Source of the DNA: Papilionanthe hookeriana x Papilionanthe teres
Taxonomy: Eukaryota; Streptophyta; Magnoliopsida; Asparagales; Orchidaceae
Reading direction: 5' to 3'
Length of the DNA stretch: 64,000 nucleotides
NCBI GenBank assembly: GCA_022702705.1
Contig: CM040439.1
Coordinates: 33,978,930 to 34,042,929, forward strand
Positions 35,700 to 48,724 of the stretch are shown here, piece by piece. The notes beneath the pieces were generated by a model that did not search any database, was not told the DNA's origin, and saw only the letters and a list, made by a program, of their open reading frames with translations. The translations under genes and the position numbers were made by a program. Each line of letters begins with the position of its first letter. The first letter of the stretch is position 1.

Positions 35700-36960
35700 C
35701 GATATTTTGCTAAAGGAATGTCGTGATTTCCGTGTCAGGAAAGGACGTATATCCTATAACAGGAGGGAGAAAATGGATGTCATTTTCCATTTCTCAAAAT
35801 GTCAATGTTGATATTTGGTTAGAGGAAAGTCATGACTTCCGTCTCAGGAAGGGACTTATATCCAATAACCGAAGAGAGAAAATAGATGTCATTTTTTATT
35901 TTCCTCAAAATGTCGATGTCAAGATTTGGTTAGAGCAAAGCCGTGATTTCCACATCAGGAAAGGACTTATATCCAATAACCGAAAAGAGAAAATAGAAGT
36001 CATTTTCTATTTTCCTCAAAATGTCGATGTCAAGATTTGGTTAGAGGAAAGTCATAATTTCCGTGTCAGGAAAGGACTTATATCCAATAACCGAAGAGAG
36101 AAAATAGATGTCATTTTCTATTTTCCTCAAAGTGTAGATGTCAAGATTTGGTTAGAGGAAAGCCGTGATTTCCACATCAGGAAAGGACTTATATCCAATA
36201 ACCGAAGAGAGAAAATAGATGTCATTTTCTATTTTCCTCAAAGTGTCGATGTCAAGATTTGGTTAGAGAAAAGTCGTAGCTTTCGTGTCAGGAAAGGACT
36301 TATATCCAATAACCGAAGAGAGAAAATAGATGTCATTTTCTATTTTCCTAAAAGTGTCGATGTCAAGATTTGGTTAGAGGAAAGCCGTGATTTCCACATC
36401 AGGAAAGGACTTATATCCAATAACCGAAGAGAGAAAATAGATGTCATTTTCTCTTTTCCTCAAAATGTCGATGTCAAGATTTGGTTAGAGGAAAGCCGTG
36501 ATTTCTGCTTCAAGAAAGGACTTATATACAATAACCGAAGAGAGAAAATAGATGTCATTTTCTATTTTCTTCAAAATGTCGATGTCAAGATTTGGTTATA
36601 GGAAAGCTGTGATTTCCACATCAGGAAAGGACTTATATCCAATAACCAAAGAGAGAAAATAGATGTCAATTTCTATTTTCCTTAAAATGTCGATGTCAAG
36701 ATTTGGTTAGAGGAAAGTCGTGATTTCCACATCAGGAAAGGACTTATATCCAATAACCGAAGAGAGAAAATAGATGTCATTTTCTATTTTCCTCAAAGTG
36801 TCGATGTTAAAATTTGGTTAGAGGAAAGCCGTGATTTCCACATCAAGAAAGGACTTACTTCCAATAACTGGAGAGAGAAATGGATGTCATATTCCATTTC
36901 TCAAGATGTCGAATGTTGATGTTGTGATAAAAGAATGTCATTTCCGTGTCAGGAAAGGAC
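35700..36960. repeat. 111-bp tandem repeat with a 292-codon open frame
   Basis: About 11 copies of a 111-bp unit (anchor GATGTCAAGATTTGG). 111 is 37 codons, so the plus frame 35723-36601 stays open with a 37-residue repeat (VDVKIWLEESRDF, KGLISNNRREK). It runs against the element's direction and resembles no family; I treat it as a by-product of the array. Degenerate copies continue at 37560-37830. Confidence 0.85.
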
Positions 36961-36979
36961 TTACTTCCGATAGCAAATG

Positions 36980-37540
36980 AGAGGATGAGTGTCAAACGTT
37001 GATATGTCAAATGTCGCAATGTCGATATGTCAGACGTCGATAATAATTATTGATATATCAAAGGTTAAAATGTCGATGTGTCAAATGTTGATAACGATTG
37101 TTGCTATGTCGAAATTTCGATATCTCAAATATCGAAAGATCGATATCTCAAATGTCGATAATAATTGTCGATATGTCAAATGTCAAAAAGTCAATACCTC
37201 AAATGTTGATAATTGTCAAAGGTTGAAATGTCAATGTGTCAAATGTTGATAACAATTGTTGATATGTCGAAATTTCGATATCTCAAATGTCAAAAGATCG
37301 ATATCTCAAGTGTCGATAATAATTGTCGATATGTCAAATGTCGAAAAGTCGATATGTCGAAATCTTGATATGTTAAATGTCGAAAGATCGATATTTCAAA
37401 TGTCGATAACAATTGTCGATATGTCAAATGTCGAAAGGTTGATATGTCACATGTTGAAATATCTGTCAAATGTCGAGACGTTGATATGTCAAATGTCGAT
37501 ATGTCAAATGTCAAAAATGTCTGTCAAATGTAGAGATGTT
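36980..37540. repeat. TGTCGATATGTCAAATG-rich repeat region
   Basis: Degenerate short repeats of TCGATATGTCAAATGTCGA type words, themselves partly palindromic, giving overlapping frames on both strands. Confidence 0.75.
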
Positions 37541-38017
37541 AAATTATGGGAATGTCATAATTTTCATGGTAGGAGAATGACTTTCATTCGAAAGTTATAA
37601 AGAGAAAATGGATGTCGTATTTCATTTCTCAAAAATGTCAAGTGTCAATGTCGAGTTATAGGAATGCCATAACTTCCGTGTCAGGAAAGGACTTACATCC
37701 GATAGCTCGGGAAGAGAAAATGGATGTCATATTCCATTTCTCGGGAACGTCAAATGTCGGTGTCAAGTCAGAGGAATGCCATATTCCGTATCAGGAAAGG
37801 ACTTATATCCAATAACTAGAAAAGAGTGGCAAACTCAAGACGAAGAGTGTATCCGTCGGGGATTTGACCTTTACGAGGTCGAAAGATATTAATCATCACA
37901 AGTTGTTTGTCATTTTTAATTTAAAATCCTTGTTTTAGCATTTTTGGAACTGTCGATGTATTGTAAACAATTGAGGAAAGAGAACAAATGTCATATTCAA
38001 TTTTCTCTAAAAAGAAT

Positions 38018-38740
38018 TTCAATGTCAAAACGTCGATTTTGGAGTAGGAATGCGTTTGAGACTTATATCCTATCCAAAGAAAGGTTGTTAAAGGAAAGCC
38101 AATGTCTGATGGTCTTACATCCAATAGTGAGAAAGAGAGTAGATGCCATCTTCCATATAAGGAGGTTTTACACTATCTCTTAGAAACGTCAATGTGGATA
38201 TGTCGGTTTTGGAATAGGAATGCATATAAGACTTATATCATATCTAAAGAAAGGTTGCTAAAGGAAAGCCGATGTCCGTTGGTCTTACATCCAATAGCGA
38301 GAAGAGTAGATGCCATCTTCCATTTAAGGAGGTCTTACACTATCTCTTAGAAATGTCAATGTCAAAATGTCGATTTTGGAATAGGAATGCGTATGAGACT
38401 TATATCCTATCCAAAGAATGATTGCTAAAGGAAAGCCAATGTTATGATGTTCTTATATCCAATAGCTAGAAAGAGAGTAGATGCCATTTTCCACTTAAGG
38501 AGGTCTTATACTACTTCTTAGAAATGTCAATGTCAAAATGTCGATTTTGGAATAGGAATGTGTATAAGACTTATATCCTATCCAAAGAAAGATTGCCAAA
38601 GGAAATCCAATGTCATGATGGTCTTACATCCAATAGCGAAAAAGTGAGTAGATGCCATTTTCCACTTAAGGAGGTTTTATACTACTTCTTAGAAATGTCA
38701 ATGTCGATTTGTCGGTTTTGGTTGTTTGTTTCCCAGTTTA
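38018..38740. repeat. 170-bp tandem repeat, about 4.3 copies
   Basis: Anchor CAATGTCAAAATGTCGATTT or variants at 38020, 38190, 38357, 38528 and 38699 (spacing 167-171 bp). Each unit resembles the 111-bp unit in part (CTTATATCC, CCAATAG words). Confidence 0.85.
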
Positions 38741-40464
38741 CAAAACTAGTCATTCATTTTTATTTATGTCGCATCTTTTTCAAATACTACCCATTGATTG
38801 GGTGTATTATGTTTTTCTTAGTAGTCTCTCAACTGACAGGATTTCCCCAAATGTGTCTTCTTAACAAGCATATGGGCCCTCCCATTAGGATAGGTGTTTG
38901 AAGTCCTAAATCCAAATCCCTGATCTGAGTGTCCTAGGGTGAACCAATTTATCATGGGCACGTACAATGCTTGCTAGTCTTCCAAGCTTCCAAGTTCTCC
39001 GAGCTGTAATTTCATATTTTTTGTTATTTCGTCTGCGGATGCCATTTATAGGTAAGATCATTGAACTTCAAGTGGAAGCACAACTTAGGGCCCGTTCTTT
39101 AGAGCAAATGATGTCGTTCATGTAGGTTCATAAAGCTTTCATTAATCACCAATTCTATAAAGATCATTCTGATTGTCTTTCAAAAAATCACTTTGACATT
39201 TCCAAATTGGGATTGGGGTTAGATCTTTGGAAAATTATGACTTCAGAGTACAATTTCCATTAATCTCCAAAAACAAAGCCATTTAACTTAGTTCTTTCTT
39301 TCTGGGTCTTAGGAATTTTTCGAAAATGTGATCAAAATATCTTTTATCTTCTAAAGATATGTCTGAACCAATTAATAGTCAACCAAAAGACGAGATCACT
39401 TAATTCTTTCCTGAATATAATATCGGAAGAATTTTCTTAAGACGTTTTTCAAGATTTATCAATTAGGGAGAATTTGAACACTAATTTTTGATTTTATGCT
39501 CACCTCAAGCTTCTTCTCAGGGAATTACTATATCTGGTGGAGCATGTTAAAGATTTTGAATGTTTGAATTGAGACACCAATTTTTGTTTTTGTGCCCACC
39601 TCAAGCTTCTTCTCAGAAACATCTTTTTTTTTCTTTTTTTTGTTTTTTTTTTGGTAGGGCACACTTAATGATTTTGAATGCCTGAACTCAAACACCAATT
39701 TTTTGATTTGCTACTCACCTCAAGCTTCTTCTCAAAAAATTACTATATCTGGTAGAGCATGTTTTAAGGGTTTTGAATGTCCAAACTCCCCTAATTAATA
39801 ATTCTCAAATATTTCTTAAGACGAATTCCGAGATATTATAACTCATTCAGAAGTCAGGACCCAATCACATGGCAGAAGATTAAGAGGCTCGTGACATCTT
39901 TAGTCAATTACTTGCATTTTGATCACAATATTTTATTTTTCATTTCGGACCCAGTTTGAAAATTTAAGATAAAGGGCCCAATAATTAGGGCATTAATTTC
40001 ATTTTCCCCTTGAAATCATAATTTTCTAGTCAAAATGTCAGATTTTTTGTCTTGAATTCTTCCTTTCTGAGTTGTATTTTTGTCAATAGGTGAATGAGAA
40101 GAATATTTTCAAAGATATTAAATCCAAAGATTTCAAATTTCATTCTACCTCACAGATCAATTTGGGTTTTATTTCCAAAGATATTAGATCCAAAGATTTC
40201 AAATTTCATCCCTTGTCACAGATCAATTTTCATTTCTCCACAAAGGACATGCTAGTTGACTAGTCCTAGAACTAGACTAAACATAGATCGATTTTCACTC
40301 CAGTTGATTTCTTTCTTTCGCAAAGTCGTCCTAAGGAAGCCCTCGATGGAATTCATCCAAAAGTCATCGTCTTCCCAAAATTTGATTAATGATTTTAATT
40401 TTTAGAGTCTTTGGTAGATTGACAAATCAGAACCTTGAGGGTAAGAAAAAGATCAACCAGAGGA
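38741..40464. other. Interior of the giant element, mostly single-copy
   Basis: No gene. A three-fold repeat with the word CCTCAAGCTTCTTCTCA at about 39503, 39598 and 39718, and a two-fold repeat with TCCAAAGATTTCAAATTTCA at about 40123 and 40188. Confidence 0.6.
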
Positions 40465-40857
40465 GTGGTTCATAGGCTGTGAAAAGCATAACCATGAAGA
40501 ATAGGTTCATAGGCTATAAAAAGCATAACCTAGGGGAGTGATTCAGAGGCTATAAAAAGCATAACCACGAAGAATAGGTTCAGAGGCCATAAGGGCATAA
40601 CCCAGGGAAGTGGTTCAGAGGCTGTAAAAAGCATAACCACAAAGAATAGGTTCAGAGGCCATAAGGGCATAACCTAAGGGAGTGGTTCAGAGGCTATAAA
40701 AAGCATAACCACGAAGAATAGGTTCAGAGGCCATAAGGGCATAACCTAAGGGAATGGTTCAGAGGCTGTAAAAAGCATAACCGCGAAGAATAGGTTCAGA
40801 GACCATAAAGGCATAACCTAGGGAAATGGTTCAGAGGCTATAAAAAGCATAACCACC
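40465..40857. repeat. 72-bp tandem repeat of two alternating 36-bp hairpins
   Basis: About 5.5 units. Each unit joins a half with arms GTGGTT/AACCAC and a half with arms TAGGTT/AACCTA around CAGAGG..GCAT cores, so both arms change together between the halves. Confidence 0.85.
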
Positions 40858-41215
40858 AAACCAGATAAACTGAACATGTTTGGCTAAGAAAGTATTTGCC
40901 TGAACTTATTCAAAACGACAATATCGGTCTGTCTGACAACAAAATCGATGCACACTCCGTACCTGGGTGGGAAGGGAGGGAACACATGTTGTTTTTGTAT
41001 GTCTTTTATGTCATTTTGGTCTGTCGATTATGGAAATGTAAGATTCCAGGATTTGTTCGTCGTGAACAAATCTTTGAATCGAAGAGGTATTAGTTCTATT
41101 TTACTCGAGATTGAGTAAGATATAGAACTAAAGAAAGGATTATTTAGTCTTTCAAAAGACAAATTTTCATAGTCATGAGGACAAATTGATTAACCAAAGA
41201 TGGGGAGAGAGAATG
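40858..41215. other. PBS-proximal interior (leader) of the giant element
   Basis: No supported ORF; a short plus frame at 40896-41093 has no recognisable content. Confidence 0.5.
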
Positions 41216-41233
41216 TCCCCAGCGGAGTCGCCA
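41216..41233 (-). other. Primer binding site of the giant element (tRNA-Arg type)
   Basis: Minus strand TGGCGACTCCGCTGGGGA, 5 nt from the 5' LTR. I recall this as the tRNA-Arg-type PBS of Ogre/Tat elements. It fixes the element's direction. Confidence 0.82.
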
Positions 41234-43439
41234 CTCTTTGATGGCGATGAAATATATGGATCGGATGTCGTCGCCGTCAATTCCTTTATCATGTCAATGT
41301 CAAGGAGTCGCCACTCTCTTTCTCTATCCATTACCCTAATTCTTATTCTACTTAGACTTTTAGTCAGAAGTCTTTGGAGAATTTGAAGAAGGATTAATCA
41401 TGATAGAGATTGAGAGAAAAAGAGATCAAAATGATAATCTCATAGAAAAAGTCTTCAGATTGTGTAATTACTGAAGTTTTTCATATAAGAAGATCATATC
41501 AAGATCTTGGATAACCAGAGAGGTCTTGTAGGTAAAATACCTATCCTGAGTTCTTTAATCTTCTACAGGAGCAAGCTCCTATAGTTAATTACATCCTGAG
41601 CAATTAATATTGCCTAGGAAAACTCCCGATTAAAGTTAATATCCTCGAAAAAGTGTAAGTGTTGTTGTAGCAGTGCGTTTCTGAAGAATTGATACTACCA
41701 GAAAGTTTTATTTATGTTGGGTGTATGTCGTTGCTTTGTTATGTTTTGTTTTGTTGTTTTGGTTTCATGTCATGTAATATGTCGAGATGTCGTAGTTTGT
41801 ATGTCGTGTCATGTCATAATGTGATGTCGTAATGTCATGTCATTTTATGTCGTGTGATGTCGTAACGTCATGTCATTTTATGTCGTGTGATGTCGTAATG
41901 TCATAAGATGTCGTGATTAATATCTCGATTTGTCATGAGATATTTTATCTCCTATTAGAAGATGTCGTTATTACGTCATGAGATATCTTCTATGATGTCA
42001 AGAAGATATCATTATTTATTTATTTTTGTTATCTTGTTTATGATTTCCTTTTGTTTTAAGTTTTGGTTTTGTGGCCATCTCAATTTTATTTCGTCATGTC
42101 ATATTGTCATTTTCTTGTTTTGGTTTAATGTCATGTCATCATTTTGTTGTGGTATAGAAATGTCATTGTATGTTGATGTCATGTCGATTAATGATTTTGT
42201 AGTTTTATTTCAGATTTCGTGGCTAACCTAATAGTCCAGTTGTCTGTGTTGTCATGTCATTTTTGCTTTGTTGTTTGTAGAAAGTTTAGGTTTTGTGGCT
42301 ATCCTAAAATTCCTGGTTTTGTCGTTAATGTTCCGTCGTCGACGTCCTGCAAAACAGAGTTAGCACACCCTATAACATGCAAAGAAAATCTAAACGAAAC
42401 TTCATGTCTTCATCCTGCAAGGAAAACAAAGTTAGAAACAATGTCATATCAAGATATTTAGATTACTCGGTCAAAGTGTCTGTGATCCGAGTTGTCCGAT
42501 GTCCGAAAGTGGTTGAGATGTCGGTTTAGATTTATGTCAATTTATATTTAAATTTTGATTTTTCTTGAATATTGATTTGGGTTGGATTTTGGATTTTATA
42601 TCGATTTGGATTTGATTTTGGATTTTATGTCAATTTCAGTTTAATTTTATGTCGAGTTAAGTTCAGCGTGGGTCGAACTTTAAGAATTATGATGTCATAT
42701 GTTAAGTTAAATTCGATACAGGTCGAACTTAAGAACTATGTCAGTTCATGTCGTGTTAAGTTCGATCATATCAATTTATGTCGAATTATATAAATTTATG
42801 TTGAGTTCTTTTGAGTTTGGTTCGAAATGTGGGTAATGTCATTTAATGTCGGTGTTTATTGAATTTGGTTTGAAATGTCATTTAATATTGAATTTGATTT
42901 GAAATGTCGATTAATGTTATTTAATGTCGGTGATTGTTTAATTTGGTTTGAAATGTCAAATTTATGTCGGTTATGTCGATTTTGGTTTGAAATGTCGAAT
43001 TTATGTCGATTATGTCGATATTCGTTTGAAATGTCGATTTTATGTCGGTTATGTCGATTTTTGTTTGAAATGTCAAATTTATGTTGATTATGTTGATTTA
43101 TGTTTGAAATGTCAAATTTATGTCTATTATGTCGATTTATGTTTGAAATGTCAAATTTATGTTGATTATGTCGATTTTTGTTTGAAATGTAAGATTTATG
43201 TTGATTTCTTGTTTAAAATGTCGAATTTATGTCGGTTATGTTGATTTTGGTTTGAAATGTCAAATTTATGTTGGTTATGTTAATTTTGGTTTGAAATGTC
43301 GATTTTATGTCTTGATTTAAGTTTAAACTTAAATTTTGAATTTATGTCTGTTTGAATTTGAGTTGAAAGTTGGGTTAGATTAACTTGAGTTCATATCTGT
43401 CTGAACTTAAGTTAAAAAGGTTTGGTTTAGATTATCTTG

Positions 43440-46400
43440 AGTTCATGTCCGGTTTGACTTAAGTCTAATGTGGGTTAGACTTAAGTTAGGGTTAGGTTAG
43501 ACTTAGGTTTATGTCGGGTTGAACCTAAGCATGGTTTAGCTCGAAGTCTAATAAAGGTTAGGTCGAAGTTAGGTTTAGGTTTAGACTTAGGTTCATGTCG
43601 GGTTGAACCTAAATATGGTTCGTCTTAAGTCTAATATGAGTTAGACTTAAGTTAGGTTTAGGTTTAAACTTAGGTTCATGTCGGGTCGAACCTAAGGTTT
43701 ATGTCTTGGTTTAGGTCAAACTTAAGTTCATGTCCGGTTGAACCTAAGTATAATTTGACTTAAGTCTAATGTGGATTAGACTTAAGTTAGTTTTGATGTT
43801 AAACTTAGGTTCATGTCGGGTTGAACTCTAAGTATGGTTTGACTTAAATCTAATATGAGTTAGACGTAAGTTAGGTTTGGGTTAGACTTAGGTTCATGTC
43901 GAGTTGAACCTAAGTATGGTTTGACTTAAGTCTAATATGAGTTAGACTTAAGTTAAGTTTGAGTTAGACTTAGGTTCATGTCGAGTTGAACCTAAGTTAT
44001 AGTTTGACTTAAGTCTAATATGGGTTAGACTTAAGTTAGGTTTAGGGTTAGACTTAGGTTCATGTCGGGTTGATCCTAAGTTTGATTTCGACTTAAGTCG
44101 ATATGGGTTAGACTTAAGTTCGGGTTTAGGTTTGACTTAGATTCATGTCAGGTTGAACCTAAGTTTGATTTGACTTAAGTCTAATTTAGGTTTGACTTAG
44201 ATTCATGTCAAGTTGAACCTAAGTATGGTTTGACTTAAGTCTAATGTAGGTCAGACTTAAGTTAGGTTTAGGTTTGACTTAGGTTCATGTCGGGTTGATC
44301 CTAAGTTTGATTTTGACTTAAGTCTGATATGGGTTAGACTTAAGTTCAGGTTTAGATTTGACTTAGATTCAATGTAAGTTAAACCTAGGGTTTAGGTTAG
44401 ACTTAGGTTCATATCATGTTAAACCTAAGTATGGTTTGACTTAAGTCTAATAGGGGTTAGACTTAAGTTAGGTTTTTGGGTTAGGTTCATGTCAGGTTGA
44501 ACCTAAGTATGGTTTGACTTAAGTCTAACATGGGTTAGACTTAAGTTAGGTTTTTAGGTTTGGTTCATGTCAAGTTGAACCTAAGTTTGGTTTGACTTAA
44601 GTCTAATATGGGTTAGACTTAAGTTAGGTTTTTGGGTTAGGTTCATGTCAAGTTGAACCTAAGTTTGTTTTGACTTAAGTCTAATATGGGTTAGACTTAA
44701 GTTAAATTTTGAGTTTAGGTTAAGTTAGGTTCAATTCAGGTTGAACCTAGACTTAAGATCGACTTAAGTTCAATATGGATTGAACTTAAGTTAAGGTTTT
44801 GAGTTTAGGTTAAGTTAGGTTCAAGTCAGGTTGAACCTAGACTTAAGGTTCGACTTAAGTTCAATATGGATCGAACTTAAGTTAAGGTTTTGAGTTTAGG
44901 TTAAGTTAGGTTCGATTCCAGGTTGAACCTAGACTTAAGGTCGACTTAAGTTCAATATGGATTGAACTTAAGTTAAGGTTTTGAGTTTAGGTTAAGTTAG
45001 GTTCAAGTCAGGTTGAACCTAGACTTAAGGTCGACTTAAGTTCAATATGGGTTGAACTTAAGTTAAGGTTTGACTTGGATTAAGTTAGGTTCTAGTTAGG
45101 TTGAACCTAGGCTTAAAGTTGACTTTAGTTCAATGTAGGTTAAGTTAAAATTTGATTTGAGTTTAAATTAGGTTGAACTCAAGTTTAGTTCGATTTAGGT
45201 TAGGTTCAATATGGGTTGAACCTAAGGTTTTAGGTTAAGTTAGGTTCAATGTGGGTTGAACCTAAAGTTTAGGTTAACTTGAGTTCAAGTTAGGTTGGAA
45301 TCAAGTTAGGTTATGTTTAGGTTAGGTTCAATGTGGGTTGAACCTAAGTTTTAGGTTAACTTGACTTCAAGTTAGATCGGACTCGAGTTAGGTTAGGTTT
45401 AAGTTAGGTTCGATGTAGGTCGAACCTAAGGTTTAGGTTAACTTGAGTTCAAGTTAGATTGGACTCGAGTTAGGTTAGGTTTAAGTTAGGTTCAATGTAG
45501 GTTGAACCTAAGGTTTAGGTTAACTTGAGTTCAAGTTAGATTGGACTCGATTTAGGTTAGGTTTAAGTTAGGTTCAATGTAGGTTGAACCTAAGGTTTAG
45601 GTTAACTCGAGTTCGAGTTAGATTGGACTCGAAGTTAGGTTAGGTTTAAGTTAGGTTCAATGTGGGTTGAACTTAAGGTTTAGAGTTAACTCGAGTTCAA
45701 GTTAGATTGGACCCAAGTTAGGTTAGGTTTAAGTTAGGTTCAATGTGGGTTGAACCTAAGGTTTAGGTTAACTTGAGTTCAAGTTAGATTGAACTTATGT
45801 TAGGTTAGGTTTAGGTTAGGTTCAATGTGGGTTGAACCTAAGGTTTAGATTAACTTGAGTTCAAGTTAGATTGGACTCAAGTTAGGTTAGGTTTAAGTTA
45901 GGTTCAATGTGGGTTGAACCTAAGATTTAGGTTAACTTGAGTTCGAGTTAGATTGGACTCTAAGTTAGGTTAGGTTTAAGTTAGGTTCAATGTGGTTTGA
46001 ACCTAAGGTTTAGGTGAACTTGAGTTCAAGTTAGATTGAACTCATGTTAGGTTAGGTTTAAGATAGGTTCAATGTGGGTTGAACCTAAGGTTTAGGTTAA
46101 CTTGAGTTCAAGTTAGATTGGACTCAAGTTAGGTTAGGTTTAAGTTAGGTTCAATGTGGGTTGAACCTAAGGTGTAGGTTAACTTGGGTTCATGTTGTGT
46201 TGAACCTATGTTAAAAGTTGAACTTGGGTTCATGTTGTGTTAAACCTAAGTTAAGTTTATTTTGGGTTTGAGTTTGATTAAACCTTAATTGGTTAAGGTT
46301 TAATAGATTAATTAAGTCTAATGTGGTAGACTTAATTAGAGTTTAAGTTTGATTAAGTCTAATTTAGTTAAGACTTAATGATTTAATTAGGTCTAATGGG

Positions 46401-47410
46401 TTAGACCTAATTAGGGTTTAGGTTTGATTAAATCTAATTTAGTTAAGATTTAATGATTTAATGAGGTCTAATGGGTTAGACCTAATTAGGTTTTAGGTTT
46501 GATTAAGTCTAATTTTATTAAGACTTAATGGTTTAATTAGGTCTAATGAGTTAGACCTAATTAGGGTTTATGTTTGATTAAACCTTAGTTAGTTAAGTTT
46601 TAATGGTTTAATTAGGTCTAATGGATTAGACCTAATTAGGGTTTGTGTTTGATTAAACCTAATGTTTAAGGATGTTAATTAAGTTTAATATGTCTTTTAA
46701 CTTAATTAAAGGTTTGATTTGCATTAAACCTAATTTAGTTACGCTTTAATGGGTTAATTAAGTTCAATATGTCCTTAAACTTAATTAAAGATTTGATTTT
46801 GGTCAATTAAGTCTAATATGTCCATAAAGTTAATTAAAGAATTTGATTTTTGTATTAAACCTAATTTAGGTAAGGTTTAATGGGTTAATTATGTTTAATA
46901 TGTCCTTAAACTTAATTAAAGATTTGATTTTGGTTAATTAAGTTTAATATGTCCTTAAACTTAATTAAATGGTTTGATTTTGATTAATTAAGTCTAATAT
47001 GTCCTTCAACTTAATTAAAGGTTTGATTTTGATTAATTAAGTCTAATATGTCCTTAAACTTAATTAAAGAGTTTGATTTTGATTAATTAAGTCTAATATG
47101 TCCTTAAACTTAATTAAAGAGTTTGGTTTTTGTTAATTAAGTTTAATATGTCCTTAAACTTAATTAAAATGTTTGATTTTGGTTAATTAAGTTTAATATG
47201 TCCTTAAACTTAATTAAAGATTTGATTTTGGTTAATTAAGTTTAATATGTCCTTAAACTTAATTAAAATGTTTGATTTTAATTAATTAAGTCTAATATGT
47301 CCTTAAACTTAATTAAAGAGTTTGATTTTTGTATTGAACCTAATTTAGGTAAGGTTTAATGGGTTAATTAAGTTTAATGTCTTTAAACTTAATTAAAGAT
47401 TTTTATTTTT
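43440..47410. repeat. Hairpin arrays 1-5 of the 5' LTR
   Basis: Same families as at 27880-31960 in the same order. Several units carry CG where the other LTR has CA or TG (for example near 45360-45720). Confidence 0.85.
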
Positions 47411-48716
47411 GTCTTAAACCCTAAGGTTTAATGGTTTAGCTAGGTTTAAGTTGTCTTTAAACCTAATTATTATTTGATTTGAGTTGATTCATCACTTGCT
47501 TAATCCATGATGAGATGGATTAAATATGTGAAGAGAAGGTTTTAAATTATTATTTTTAAAATTAATAAATCTTAACCTTATTTTAAAATGTCTTTTAGAT
47601 TGTTTTGATGACTTGAGAATTGTTGTTTTAGGATTGTTGTCTGTTATCCTAATGTTCTCAATCATATTGCATTTAAATTTCCAATTTTTCCAAATTTTAT
47701 AATTATTTTTGAAAATAATTACAAAATATCATGGAAATTAGGAAATCATATCCTAGAGAGCTATCCTAGCCTTAGAAAAATCAGAAGATGTGCCTAAGGT
47801 AAAGGTAATTCTCTAAAAATTTCATATTTTTCTGACTTGTAAATAATTTTTAATAATTAAAATGCTCCAAAGAGTATTTAATTAATTAAAAATTAAATAC
47901 TAAGAATAAAATTATGATTTTGGTCTCATAATTTTCTTCTCTTCAAGAGCTTTCCATAGGTATTTTTATTTTATTTTTATGACCTCTTGAGCAAAAGATA
48001 TGAATTTTTGAAGTTTTTAAGGTTTCCCGAATTAATCCAACCGGAAAAATCCGAGGCGCTGCCACGTGTCCTCGTACGATCGATGGGCGGGAAGATCCGC
48101 TGCTCGGATCCGAACACCGAACACGGCGCGGTTTGATCTGGGCCGTCTGTTCCGAAACACGGGATCAGACGGCTGGATTAATCCAGATAATTCAGAAAAT
48201 TCCTGAACCGTCCAACTTCAAAACTCAATATCTCACTCGTTTCTCAAAGAAATTGAGTGATTTTTTTTTTTAAATGATCGTCTCGACGAGAGTCACCCAT
48301 CCATACGGTGATGAATGGATTTTGAGAGGTCAAATGGTACAGATTTTGGAATATGTATTAAACCCAATAATTTTGATAATTGCATCCATACCTTTGCCTT
48401 AATCCATTTGGAATCGATTTGATTGTTTGAGGAGCTTCCCCTTAGCTTCCTTGAGGTGGATTTCAACTCAATTTGACTCAATTTGGTTTGAAATTGGGTG
48501 GAATTTGGGATTCCACTATGTAGGTGGCGTGAGTCACCTTAAGTGGGTTTGGAGCCAAATTGGCCAGGTTGGGTGAGTCGATGTGGCTAGATTTTGCTAT
48601 GGCTCTAAAGTTGGGAACCTTAGGCACAATATTGCTGTAGAAGGTCAAGAGATTTGAGCATCCTATCTAGGTTTTCCAAGTTGGTTTTTCTCTCTTGGAC
48701 ATTTTGGCCAGGGGGG

Positions 48717-48724
48717 TATTTATA
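48717..48724 (-). promoter_or_regulatory. Candidate TATA box of the giant 5' LTR
   Basis: TATAAATA on the minus strand at the place equivalent to 33262-33269. This is the copy that would drive genomic transcripts. Confidence 0.6.
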
